Below, piece after piece: positions 57,954-64,000 of a stretch of DNA of 64,000 nt (positions are counted from its first letter, which is position 1; each line of letters begins with the position of its first letter). A model generated the notes under the pieces. That model was not told the origin of the DNA. It made no database searches and saw only the letters and a list, made by a program, of their open reading frames with translations. This stretch comes from Streptomyces sindenensis (GTDB lineage: Bacteria; Actinomycetota; Actinomycetes; Streptomycetales; Streptomycetaceae): the NCBI RefSeq assembly GCF_014649035.1, contig NZ_BMSG01000017.1, positions 62,001 to 126,000 on the forward strand, given 5' to 3'. A program made the position numbers and the translations under genes.

Positions 57954-59279
57954 ACCCGGCTCACCGGTCGGCGTGGCGCAGGGCTCGTCCGCCCCGCCGG
58001 AGCCGGGCGGGGCGGCGGCGTCGGACGGGGAGGGCGACGAGGTGTCGTCGGAGCAGCCCGGGCCGCTCTCGCCGGGGTCGGGCGGGGTGGTGGGCCCTGT
58101 CGGGTCGGGGCCGGTGCCCGGATCGGTGGGATCAGGGCTCGGGCCCGGGCCGGTCGGGTCGGGGCTGGGCCCCGGGCCGGGGTCGGTGGGCCCGGGGTCG
58201 GTGGGCCCGGGGTCGGTGGGCCCGGGGTCGGTGGGCCCGGGGTCGGTCGGGTCGGGGTCGGTCGGGTCGGGGGTGGGGCTCGGGGAGCCGGGCTTCGTGG
58301 GGCGCGGAGGGGTGGGGATCGGGCTCGGCGGCCTGGTGGGCTGCGGGCCGACGACGACGCCTCCGTCGTCCTTGCCGGGGCTTTCCGGAGCGCCGGGGCG
58401 TTCCGGAGCGCCGGGGCCGCCGACCGGGGACTGGGGGCGGGTCTTCCCGCCGGGGCCGGGGCTGACCGGGAGGACGCCCTCGCCGTCGGCGACCGGATGG
58501 CTGCCCTGGCGGTAGAACTCCAGCCAGGACAGCACCATCCGCAGATAGGTGTCGGAGCGGTTGTAGCCGAGGATGGCCCGGTCCAGGTCGGCGCGGCGGG
58601 TCAGATCGCGCGAACCGGCGCACAGGTAGTGCCCGGCGGCGAGCGCCGCGTCGTAGATGTTGTTCGGGTCCTTGCGGCCGTCGCCGTTGCCGTCCGCGCC
58701 CCAGGCGGCCCAGGTGGACGGGATGAACTGGAGGGGCCCGACGGCCCGGTCGTAGGTACTGTCGCCGTCGTACGCCCCGCCGTCGGTGTCCCGGATCAGG
58801 GCGAAGCCGTTGCCGTCGAGCGCGGGGCCGAGGATCGGGGCGAGGGTCGTCCCGCGCGCGTCCACCCGCCCGCCGGACGCCTGGCCGGACTCGACCTTGC
58901 CGATCGCCGCGAGCAACTGCCACGGCAGCCCGCACCCCGGATCGCTGCGGCCCACCGCGCTCTCGGCCTTGCGGTAGGCGTCCAGCACGGTGGCCGGAAT
59001 GCCCGCCTCGTGCCAGGCACGGACCACGAGGGGGTCGGGCTGCTTCCCGGGCTTCAGGAGTTCGGGCGGCTTCGGGGACCGCAAGGGCGGCAACTCCGTG
59101 TGGTAGACGTCGTCCCCCGGCACCTCGGTCCACACCACGTCGTCGGAGGCCGCCGCCTTCTCCTTCCGGGGCTCGGGCACCGCGAACCCCGGGGCCTGGG
59201 ACGCGGTGAGCGCGGTCATCGCGGCCAGGGCGGTGGCCGTGGTGCCGAGCCGGCGGCGCACCGTGCGGTTGAAGCTCAT
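57942..59279 (-). CDS. secreted lytic transglycosylase with Pro-rich repeat tail
   Basis: A 445-residue exported protein. The signal peptide covers about residues 1-33. A lytic-transglycosylase-like domain follows at about 85-260: AAIGKVESGQ holds the likely catalytic glutamate, and GPLQFIPSTW and NNIYDAALAAGHYLC are typical of actinobacterial members. The remaining 180 residues are Pro/Gly/Ser/Asp-rich with repeated GPTDP units, probably a wall-spanning linker. It is 15 nt downstream of the last Mce-associated gene on the same strand, suggesting it is the end of the Mce operon. It would cut glycan strands to make room for an envelope complex. Confidence 0.87.
   Translation of the reverse strand: MSFNRTVRRRLGTTATALAAMTALTASQAPGFAVPEPRKEKAAASDDVVWTEVPGDDVYHTELPPLRSPKPPELLKPGKQPDPLVVRAWHEAGIPATVLDAYRKAESAVGRSDPGCGLPWQLLAAIGKVESGQASGGRVDARGTTLAPILGPALDGNGFALIRDTDGGAYDGDSTYDRAVGPLQFIPSTWAAWGADGNGDGRKDPNNIYDAALAAGHYLCAGSRDLTRRADLDRAILGYNRSDTYLRMVLSWLEFYRQGSHPVADGEGVLPVSPGPGGKTRPQSPVGGPGAPERPGAPESPGKDDGGVVVGPQPTRPPSPIPTPPRPTKPGSPSPTPDPTDPDPTDPGPTDPGPTDPGPTDPGPTDPGPGPSPDPTGPGPSPDPTDPGTGPDPTGPTTPPDPGESGPGCSDDTSSPSPSDAAAPPGSGGADEPCATPTGEPGSAA
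58181..58270 (-). repeat. 15-bp in-frame repeat, six units
   Basis: Six contiguous 15-bp units (GGTCGGTGGGCCCGG four times, then a variant twice) encode the DPGPT-type repeats of the lytic transglycosylase tail. The period keeps the reading frame. Confidence 0.9.
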
Positions 59280-59294
59280 GCGGATTCCCTTCGC

Positions 59295-60095
59295 TCAGCG
59301 GGTGAACGTGTCGATGGCGGCGATCAGCCAGGTGTCCCCGCGGCGGACGGCGTCCACGGCGAACATGGCCGCCGCGTACGTCGTCTCCTCGTCCTTGCCC
59401 GTACGGGTGTTGCTCTGGTCGGCGAAGATCAGCAGCCGGGCGCGGTCGCCGTCGAGGAACTCGACCCCGCTCTCGGTGACGGTGGTGGTCAGGACGAGTT
59501 TCTGCTCCGGGGCCTGCTCCCGTACGTCGGCGAGCATGTCCTTGTGCTGCTGCACGGCCCGGCCGGTCAGATAGGTGCTCGCCGCGCGGTCGGACCGGGC
59601 CGGCGAGGCGTAGTCGTAGCTGAACACCGCGCCGACCGCCTCGCTGATCCGGCCCTTCACCTCACTGGTGCCGGCGATGTCGGTGAGCGCGGCGTTCTGC
59701 CGGGCGGGCTCGTCGCGGAGACCGCTCGCCGAGGCGAACGCCCAGACGGCGACGGCCCCGAGGAGCACGGTGAGCGCGCAGAGCACGGCGGGCAGGGTGA
59801 TGCGGAGGCGGGAGTCCCGGCGGCTGGGGACGTCGTCGGGGCTCCCGCCTTCGGCCCGGCGGCCGGGGCCGTCGCCGGGGTCGCTGCCACCGTCGGGGTC
59901 GGGTTCGCCTTCCGTCGTCTCCGTGACAGGGGCGGGCTCGGTCGTGGTGGCCGGGGCGGCCGGCGGGCCGGGCTCGGTCGCGGTGGCCGGGGCGGCGGTG
60001 ACCCCGGCCAACGGCTCCGGTCCGTTCTCCGCCGTACGCGAAGGGGTCGTGGCCAGCCGGCGGCGGCGGTTGACGAGATGACGGGTCGTCGACAT
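59295..60095 (-). CDS. Mce-associated membrane protein
   Basis: A 266-residue protein. The first 110 residues are a disordered Pro/Ala/Asp/Glu-rich cytoplasmic region, then one membrane helix (LPAVLCALTVLLGAVAVWAF), then an extracytoplasmic region of about 140 residues of the Mce-associated (Mam/Mas, NTF2-like) type. The latter has EVKGRISEAVGAVFSYDY and a C-terminal beta-rich part ending GDTWLIAAIDTF. Such proteins stabilise Mce lipid-import complexes. It is the fourth in a row of related proteins after the MceF-like gene. Start ATG 60095. Confidence 0.82.
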   Translation of the reverse strand: MSTTRHLVNRRRRLATTPSRTAENGPEPLAGVTAAPATATEPGPPAAPATTTEPAPVTETTEGEPDPDGGSDPGDGPGRRAEGGSPDDVPSRRDSRLRITLPAVLCALTVLLGAVAVWAFASASGLRDEPARQNAALTDIAGTSEVKGRISEAVGAVFSYDYASPARSDRAASTYLTGRAVQQHKDMLADVREQAPEQKLVLTTTVTESGVEFLDGDRARLLIFADQSNTRTGKDEETTYAAAMFAVDAVRRGDTWLIAAIDTFTR

Positions 60096-60144
60096 GGGTG
60101 GGTCCTCTCCGGGGCGTACGGGTGGGCGGGGCGCGGCGCGGAGA

Positions 60145-60711
60145 TCAGCCGCCCGTGGAGCCGACGGGCGCCTGGCCCAGCGCGCTGAGCTTCCACCCCC
60201 CGGAGGTCCGGGTGAGGGTGCCGAGCAGCCGGCTCTCCTTCACCGCCGGTTCGCCCTTGGGCGCGGTGACCGTCACCCTGAGCGCGACCATCACCCCTGC
60301 CCGTCCCGCCCGCTGGTCCAGTTCGGTCACCGCGCCGGAGAGGACCTTCGCCGTGCTCACGGTCTTCGCCTCGGCGATCTGCTTCGCGAACGCGTCGCGT
60401 CCGTCGACGAGTTGGCGGTGGAGGTCGCCGGTGGTCGACTGCTCCCAGCTGTCGAGCCCCTGCTCCAGCGCTTTGTGGTTCAGGGTGTTCATGTTCTGCA
60501 CCGCCTGCTCCCCCGCCGCCAGTGCGTCGTCCCGCGCCTGCGCGAAGGACGCCGCGTCGTCGTGCGAGGCCGCGTAGCGCTGCCAGCCGCCCCAGCCGGC
60601 GGCTCCGGCCGCGCAGACCACCAGGGCCAGAGCGACGAGCAGGAGCGGGTTCCTCGTCCCGGTGGTCCTGCGCGTCCCGGTCTTCACTGTCGTCGTCCGC
60701 CGCCGTGCCAT
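60145..60711 (-). CDS. Mce-associated membrane protein
   Basis: A 188-residue protein with a basic N-terminus (MARRRTT), one membrane helix (LLLVALALVVCAAGAAGW) and a C-terminal region of Mce-associated type, ending in GTLTRTSGGWKLSALGQ. The helical region AASFAQARDDALAAGEQAVQNMNTL parallels the protein at 61391-61912, so the two are paralogues. The start ATG 60711 precedes the basic stretch; an upstream extension is not supported. It is part of the Mce transcription unit, with 49-59 nt gaps on both sides. Confidence 0.8.
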   Translation of the reverse strand: MARRRTTTVKTGTRRTTGTRNPLLLVALALVVCAAGAAGWGGWQRYAASHDDAASFAQARDDALAAGEQAVQNMNTLNHKALEQGLDSWEQSTTGDLHRQLVDGRDAFAKQIAEAKTVSTAKVLSGAVTELDQRAGRAGVMVALRVTVTAPKGEPAVKESRLLGTLTRTSGGWKLSALGQAPVGSTGG

Positions 60712-60770
60712 CTGCTGCCTCTCCCCTGCCTGCCGAACCGGGCCCGTCCGCCTTCGTCTCCGGGCCGCCG

Positions 60771-61394
60771 TCATGTGGAGCCGATCTCGACGATCCACCA
60801 GCGCCCGTCGCGCAGTTCGGCGACCACCGTGAGCTGCGCGGAGGCGGTGGTGGGGGCGCGGCCCCGGCGTTCGTGGACCTGGTCGAGGAAGACCAGGAGG
60901 TGTGCGCTGTCGTCGGTCAGCCGGGTCACACCGGCCCGGACGACCCCGGTGGTGAGCGTCAGCTTCTGGTCGGCGGACTGCCGCTCGACCTGGCCGAACA
61001 GTGCCGCGTACTGCTGGAGCGCCTTGCCCGCCAGGACCTCCTTCGCTGCCGCCCGCGTGGTCGCGGTGGCCCCGGGCCCGTACGAGAAGATCTTGCTGAG
61101 CGCGCTGCTGACATCGCCCGTGACGCGGGTGGTCGCCTCCGCGTCGGTGAGTGCCCGGTTCGCCGTGGCGGAGGTGTCGCGCAGCTGGCGCCCTTCGGCG
61201 TACAGGGCGCCGCCCGTGGCGAGCAGGGCGACCGTCAGCAGGGCGCCGAGGACGCGCGGCCACCGGCGGCGGACCACGTCCGCACCGTCGTGCGGGTCCG
61301 GCGCCCGCGTCCCGGTCTCCTCGGCCCCGGGGCCGAGGTCGGGGTCGGGGGCGACATCGCTGTTCACCGTCGTCGTTCCTCCGCTCGCTCTCAT
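60771..61394 (-). CDS. Mce-associated membrane protein
   Basis: A 207-residue protein. An acidic N-terminus of about 40 residues is followed by one membrane helix (VLGALLTVALLATGGALYA) and an outer domain with TRVTGDVSSALSKIFSYG, matching the Mce-associated fold also seen at 59295-60095, then a C-terminus ending DGRWWIVEIGST. Its ATG at 61394 overlaps the upstream stop in ATGA, showing translational coupling. An internal GTG could remove nine residues. It acts with neighbouring Mce proteins at the membrane. Confidence 0.8.
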   Translation of the reverse strand: MRASGGTTTVNSDVAPDPDLGPGAEETGTRAPDPHDGADVVRRRWPRVLGALLTVALLATGGALYAEGRQLRDTSATANRALTDAEATTRVTGDVSSALSKIFSYGPGATATTRAAAKEVLAGKALQQYAALFGQVERQSADQKLTLTTGVVRAGVTRLTDDSAHLLVFLDQVHERRGRAPTTASAQLTVVAELRDGRWWIVEIGST

Positions 61395-61912
61395 CGGCCG
61401 CCGCCCGTCCCGATCGCCGTGAGCGCCTTGACCTTCCAGCCGTCGGCCGTACGGGCGAGGGTCGCCCCGAACCGCTTGCGCTGGGTGCCGGCCGCGCCGG
61501 AGCGCGGGGTGACCTCGACGTCCACGGTGGCGATCAGCTCGGCCGTACCGGTGCGCTCGTCCAGTGCGGTGAGCGCCGCCGAGGTGACCTTGCCCCGGGC
61601 CGTGTCGCCCGCCGTCGTGAGGGACTTCGCGTCGGCCTTGCGGGTCCGCGCCAGCTCGTCGTGGAGCGGCCCGGTGGAGGAGTCCAGCCAGGCGCGCAAC
61701 CCGTCGTCGACCCGCCGCGCGCTCTTGCCGTCCAGGGTGTTCAGCGTCGCGAGGTGCCGTCTGCCCTCGGTCAGGGCCGTGTCGCGGGCCTTCGCGAAGG
61801 AGAGGGTGCGGTCGCCGCGCGCCTGCCCGTACGACCAGGCGCCCAGCCCGCAGACCAGGGCGGCGACGAGCAGGACGGCCCAGCCGCCCAGGTGCCGGGT
61901 GCGGGAGGTCAT
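61391..61912 (-). CDS. Mce-associated membrane protein
   Basis: A 173-residue protein with a very short N-terminus, one membrane helix (WAVLLVAALVCGLGAWSYG) and an outer domain with LSFAKARDTALTEGRRHLATLNTLD and a C-terminal beta region ending ARTADGWKVKALTAIG. It is coupled by ATGA overlaps to the MceF-like gene upstream (61909-61912) and to the next Mce-associated gene downstream (61391-61394). Paralogous to 60145-60711. It is the first of four such genes following the Mce proteins. Confidence 0.82.
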   Translation of the reverse strand: MTSRTRHLGGWAVLLVAALVCGLGAWSYGQARGDRTLSFAKARDTALTEGRRHLATLNTLDGKSARRVDDGLRAWLDSSTGPLHDELARTRKADAKSLTTAGDTARGKVTSAALTALDERTGTAELIATVDVEVTPRSGAAGTQRKRFGATLARTADGWKVKALTAIGTGGGR

Positions 61913-63144
61913 GAGCCGCCTCCCAGACCCAGCAGCCCGGCCATGTCCTCGATCGGCGGCTGTGTGTCCGCGGCAGTGCCGGCCACGGCTCCGGACAGCT
62001 TCATCCAGCCCGGGACGGCCGGTTTCGGCACGGGGCCGCCCTTGGGGGCGTTGGCGCTGCCCCGGACGTTGATGCCGGTGCCGGGCGAGGACGTGCAGCG
62101 GGCGGCGGTGTTCACGGCGGGTCCGGCCGAGGTGTCGAGCCCGTTGCGGTAGACCGTTCCGCCGTAGCCGGAGGTACAGGGCAGCGGTTCGAAGAAGGTG
62201 ACGGACATCCCGAACCGGGCGCCGTCGTCGTCGACCGCGCTCGCCCCGGCGGCGGCGACGGCGGGGAGTTTCACGAGGAGTTCCTCCAGGCCCCGTTGGC
62301 GGGTGACGGCCACTTCCGATGTGGTGAGGAGGTTGGCGACGACGACGCCGAAGGCCGGGTCCACGTCGCGCAGCAGTCCGCTGATCTGTACGGCGGCGTC
62401 CGGGGTGGTCGCGATGAGGCGGCGCAGGTCGCCGTCGGAGCCCTTGAGTTCGGCGGCCAGTTCCTTCGCACCCTTGGCGAAGCCCTTCAGTGCCCTGCCC
62501 TGTTCGGCCTGGGTGCGCAGGACCTGCTCGCCGTCGGCCATCAGCCGGGTGGTGACCGGCAGGGCCTTGTCCGCGGCCTCGATGAGGTCGCCGCCGGTGT
62601 CCAGCAGGACCTGGAGGTCGTCGCCGCGCCCTTCGAAGGCCGCCCCGAACTCCTCGACGACGGTCCGCAGGCTCTCCAGGTCCACCGAGCTCGCCAGGTC
62701 GTCGACGCTGGTGAGGACGTCGGTGGGGGGTGCGGGGATGGTGGTGTCAGCTTCGTCGATGACGGAGCCGTTGCCCAGGAAGGGGCCTTCCGAGCGGGTG
62801 GGCCGCAGATCGATGTACTGCTCGCCGACCGCCGAGAGGTTGGCGACGACGGCCGTGAGGCTGTCCGGGATCCGCGGGGCGTCCTTCTCGATCCGCAGCT
62901 CGGCCTCGACGCCGTCCTCGGTCAGCTCGATGGGCCCGACGCGGCCCACGGAGACGCCCCGGTAGGTGACGTTGGAGTGGGTGTACAGGCCGCCCGTCTG
63001 CGGGAGTTGGACCGTGACGGTGTAGTAGCTGCGCAGTCCGACGTAGTGGCCGAGGTCGGCATAGCGGACACCCAGGTAGCCGAGGACGAGGACGGCGATG
63101 ACGAGGAAGGCGAGGTTCTTCAGCCGGACGGCGAGGGTGATCAC
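61909..63144 (-). CDS. MCE-family protein (MceF-like, last in the series)
   Basis: A 411-residue envelope protein: N-terminal membrane helix (LAFLVIAVLVLGYLGVRYA), the MCE domain (about 38-118, VTVQLPQTGGLYTHSNVTYRG), then a long helical region and a C-terminal low-complexity end. Six Mce proteins normally assemble into a hollow tunnel that carries sterols, lipids or other hydrophobic substrates across the envelope to a YrbE/Mkl ABC importer. Being last before the associated proteins, it corresponds to MceF. Start GTG 63144 overlaps the previous gene stop in GTGA. Confidence 0.88.
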   Translation of the reverse strand: MITLAVRLKNLAFLVIAVLVLGYLGVRYADLGHYVGLRSYYTVTVQLPQTGGLYTHSNVTYRGVSVGRVGPIELTEDGVEAELRIEKDAPRIPDSLTAVVANLSAVGEQYIDLRPTRSEGPFLGNGSVIDEADTTIPAPPTDVLTSVDDLASSVDLESLRTVVEEFGAAFEGRGDDLQVLLDTGGDLIEAADKALPVTTRLMADGEQVLRTQAEQGRALKGFAKGAKELAAELKGSDGDLRRLIATTPDAAVQISGLLRDVDPAFGVVVANLLTTSEVAVTRQRGLEELLVKLPAVAAAGASAVDDDGARFGMSVTFFEPLPCTSGYGGTVYRNGLDTSAGPAVNTAARCTSSPGTGINVRGSANAPKGGPVPKPAVPGWMKLSGAVAGTAADTQPPIEDMAGLLGLGGGS

Positions 63145-64000
63145 GGTGTCGCCTCCTTCGTGGTCTTCGGCGTGCCCGGAGCTGTGGACGTCGGCGTGCC
63201 CGGAGCGGTGGTCTTCGGCGTGCCCGACACGGCGGGCAGCGGCAGCGGGAGGGGCAGCGCGCCCTTGGCCGAAGCGGCCGGTTCCTCGCCCTCGGCCGGG
63301 GGCTGGGGAATGCCCGGGGGGTCCGGGGTGAGGGCCGGGATGATCTGCGTGCCGGGCATGGCCGTCACGTCCAGGTAGACGTTGAGGTAGTCGCCCTTGA
63401 CGCCGCGCAGCACCTCGTCCGTGAACGGGTAGGTCAGCAGCACCTGGAGCGAGTTCGGGAGGTCCTGACCGGAGTCGGCGAGCGCCTTCAGGGTCGGGGC
63501 GAGCGCCTTGAGGTCGGCGATCATGTCGGCCTTGCTCCGGTTGATGGTGTCGACGGCGACCGTGGACAGGGTGTCGAGGGAGCGCAGCATGGTCAGCAGG
63601 GAGCCGCGCTGTTTCTCCAGGACCTTGAGTCCGGGGCTGAGTCCGGTGAGAACGGTGCCGACGTCCTGTTTGCGGGTGGCGAGCGTGGTGGCGAGCCGGT
63701 TGACGCCGTCGAGCGCCCGCGTGATGTCGCCCTTGTTCTCGTCCAGGTTGGTCACGAGGGTGTCGACCCGGTTGAGCACGGAGCGGATCTGCGGTTCCTG
63801 CCCGGCGAGCGCCTTGTTGAGTTCGGTGGTGATGGTCTTGAGCTGGTTGACGCCGCCCCCGTTGAGGAGCATGGACAGGGCTCCGAAGACCTCTTCGACC
63901 TCGGGGTTCCGGTTGGTGCGGGAGACGGGGATGCGGCCGCCGCTCGCGAGCGTTCCGTGGGCGGTGCCCTCGGGGGGCGGGGCGAGCTGGATGAACTTCT
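63141..64000 (-). CDS. MCE-family protein (MceE-like), N-terminus outside the window
   Basis: The C-terminal 285 or so residues of an Mce protein; its 5' end lies beyond the right edge. The visible part has PPPEGTAHGTLASGGRIPVSR near the edge, then a long helical region rich in Leu/Asp (TTELNKALAGQ, LDENKGDITRALDGVNRLA) and the conserved Mce C-terminal segment LLTYPFTDEVLRGVKGDYLNV, ending in a Pro/Thr/Ala-rich tail with repeated GTPKTTAPGTP units. By position upstream of the MceF-like gene it is probably MceE, often a lipoprotein, but the signal is not visible. Confidence 0.85.
   Translation of the reverse strand, partial: KFIQLAPPPEGTAHGTLASGGRIPVSRTNRNPEVEEVFGALSMLLNGGGVNQLKTITTELNKALAGQEPQIRSVLNRVDTLVTNLDENKGDITRALDGVNRLATTLATRKQDVGTVLTGLSPGLKVLEKQRGSLLTMLRSLDTLSTVAVDTINRSKADMIADLKALAPTLKALADSGQDLPNSLQVLLTYPFTDEVLRGVKGDYLNVYLDVTAMPGTQIIPALTPDPPGIPQPPAEGEEPAASAKGALPLPLPLPAVSGTPKTTAPGTPTSTAPGTPKTTKEATP

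Noticed and set aside
1..64000. Insertion sequences, prophage or integrated element
   Set aside because: No transposase, integrase, terminal inverted repeats or abrupt composition change was seen; the window reads as core chromosomal DNA.

Overview
This 64 kb window is high-GC actinobacterial DNA, almost certainly Streptomyces. Supporting signs are the very strong GC bias at third codon positions, an SsgA-like sporulation protein, a WhiB-like Fe-S protein, a small two-domain laccase of the SLAC type, Mce genes with their membrane-associated partners, split NHEJ genes, and frequent GTG/TTG starts with 4-bp GTGA/ATGA overlaps. From memory, the gene order (idi, Tex, macrodomain, beta-oxidation operon, SsgD-like, UvrA-like, Wbl, SLAC, NHEJ pair) resembles the S. 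coelicolor SCO67xx region. That resemblance is recollection, not computed.

Layout. 1-4192 (minus): four overlapping genes with two CDP-alcohol phosphatidyltransferases, a glycerol-1-phosphate dehydrogenase-like protein and a sugar/polyol-phosphate nucleotidyltransferase, probably making a CDP-activated headgroup for an unusual lipid or wall polymer. 4432-8621: galE, a CDF metal exporter, idi, an anti-sigma-type ATPase and an HdeD-like membrane protein. 8702-12297: enoyl-CoA hydratase, two DJ-1/PfpI proteins (one fused to an AraC DNA-binding domain) and an SCO6745-family protein behind a TetR-type palindrome. 12500-18047: Tex, an ABC-F ATPase and a secreted GH64 beta-1,3-glucanase behind a LacI-type operator. 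18327-22667: D-amino-acid-oxidase-like enzyme, BCCT transporter, secreted M14 carboxypeptidase; next to it lies a decayed M1 aminopeptidase (22818-23163). 23276-25669: MpaB-type oxygenase, a macrodomain ADP-ribosylhydrolase with a textbook RecA-independent DNA-damage promoter, and a MerR regulator. 25694-31462: a four-gene beta-oxidation operon headed by an alpha-methylacyl-CoA racemase. 31672-36811: assorted enzymes including endonuclease V, and a 47-residue membrane protein. 37020-44913: SsgD-like protein, a second ABC-F, coupled hydrolase/AraC pair, a UvrA2-type ATPase, an acyl-ACP desaturase and a WhiB-like protein. 45003-48376: VOC protein and SNF2 helicase. 48592-54705: a small laccase divergent from a two-gene secreted sugar-oxidation operon. 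54723-57953: membrane protein and the split LigD polymerase/ligase pair. 57942-64000: the 3' end of an Mce operon with four Mce-associated proteins and a lytic transglycosylase.

The strongest candidate for an undescribed system is 48592-54705: a ThuA/PQQ-type sugar dehydrogenase fusion, a translationally coupled cupredoxin-(Ig-like)3-DUF1080 protein, and a divergent three-copper laccase. Together they could form an extracellular copper-linked chain that makes and cleaves 3-keto-sugars and passes electrons to oxygen. A second theme is the short tandem repeat arrays between convergent gene pairs (7346-7392, 9463-9594, 48401-48560; a small one follows the large hairpin at 19280-19323). No rRNA, tRNA, CRISPR array, insertion sequence or phage gene was seen.
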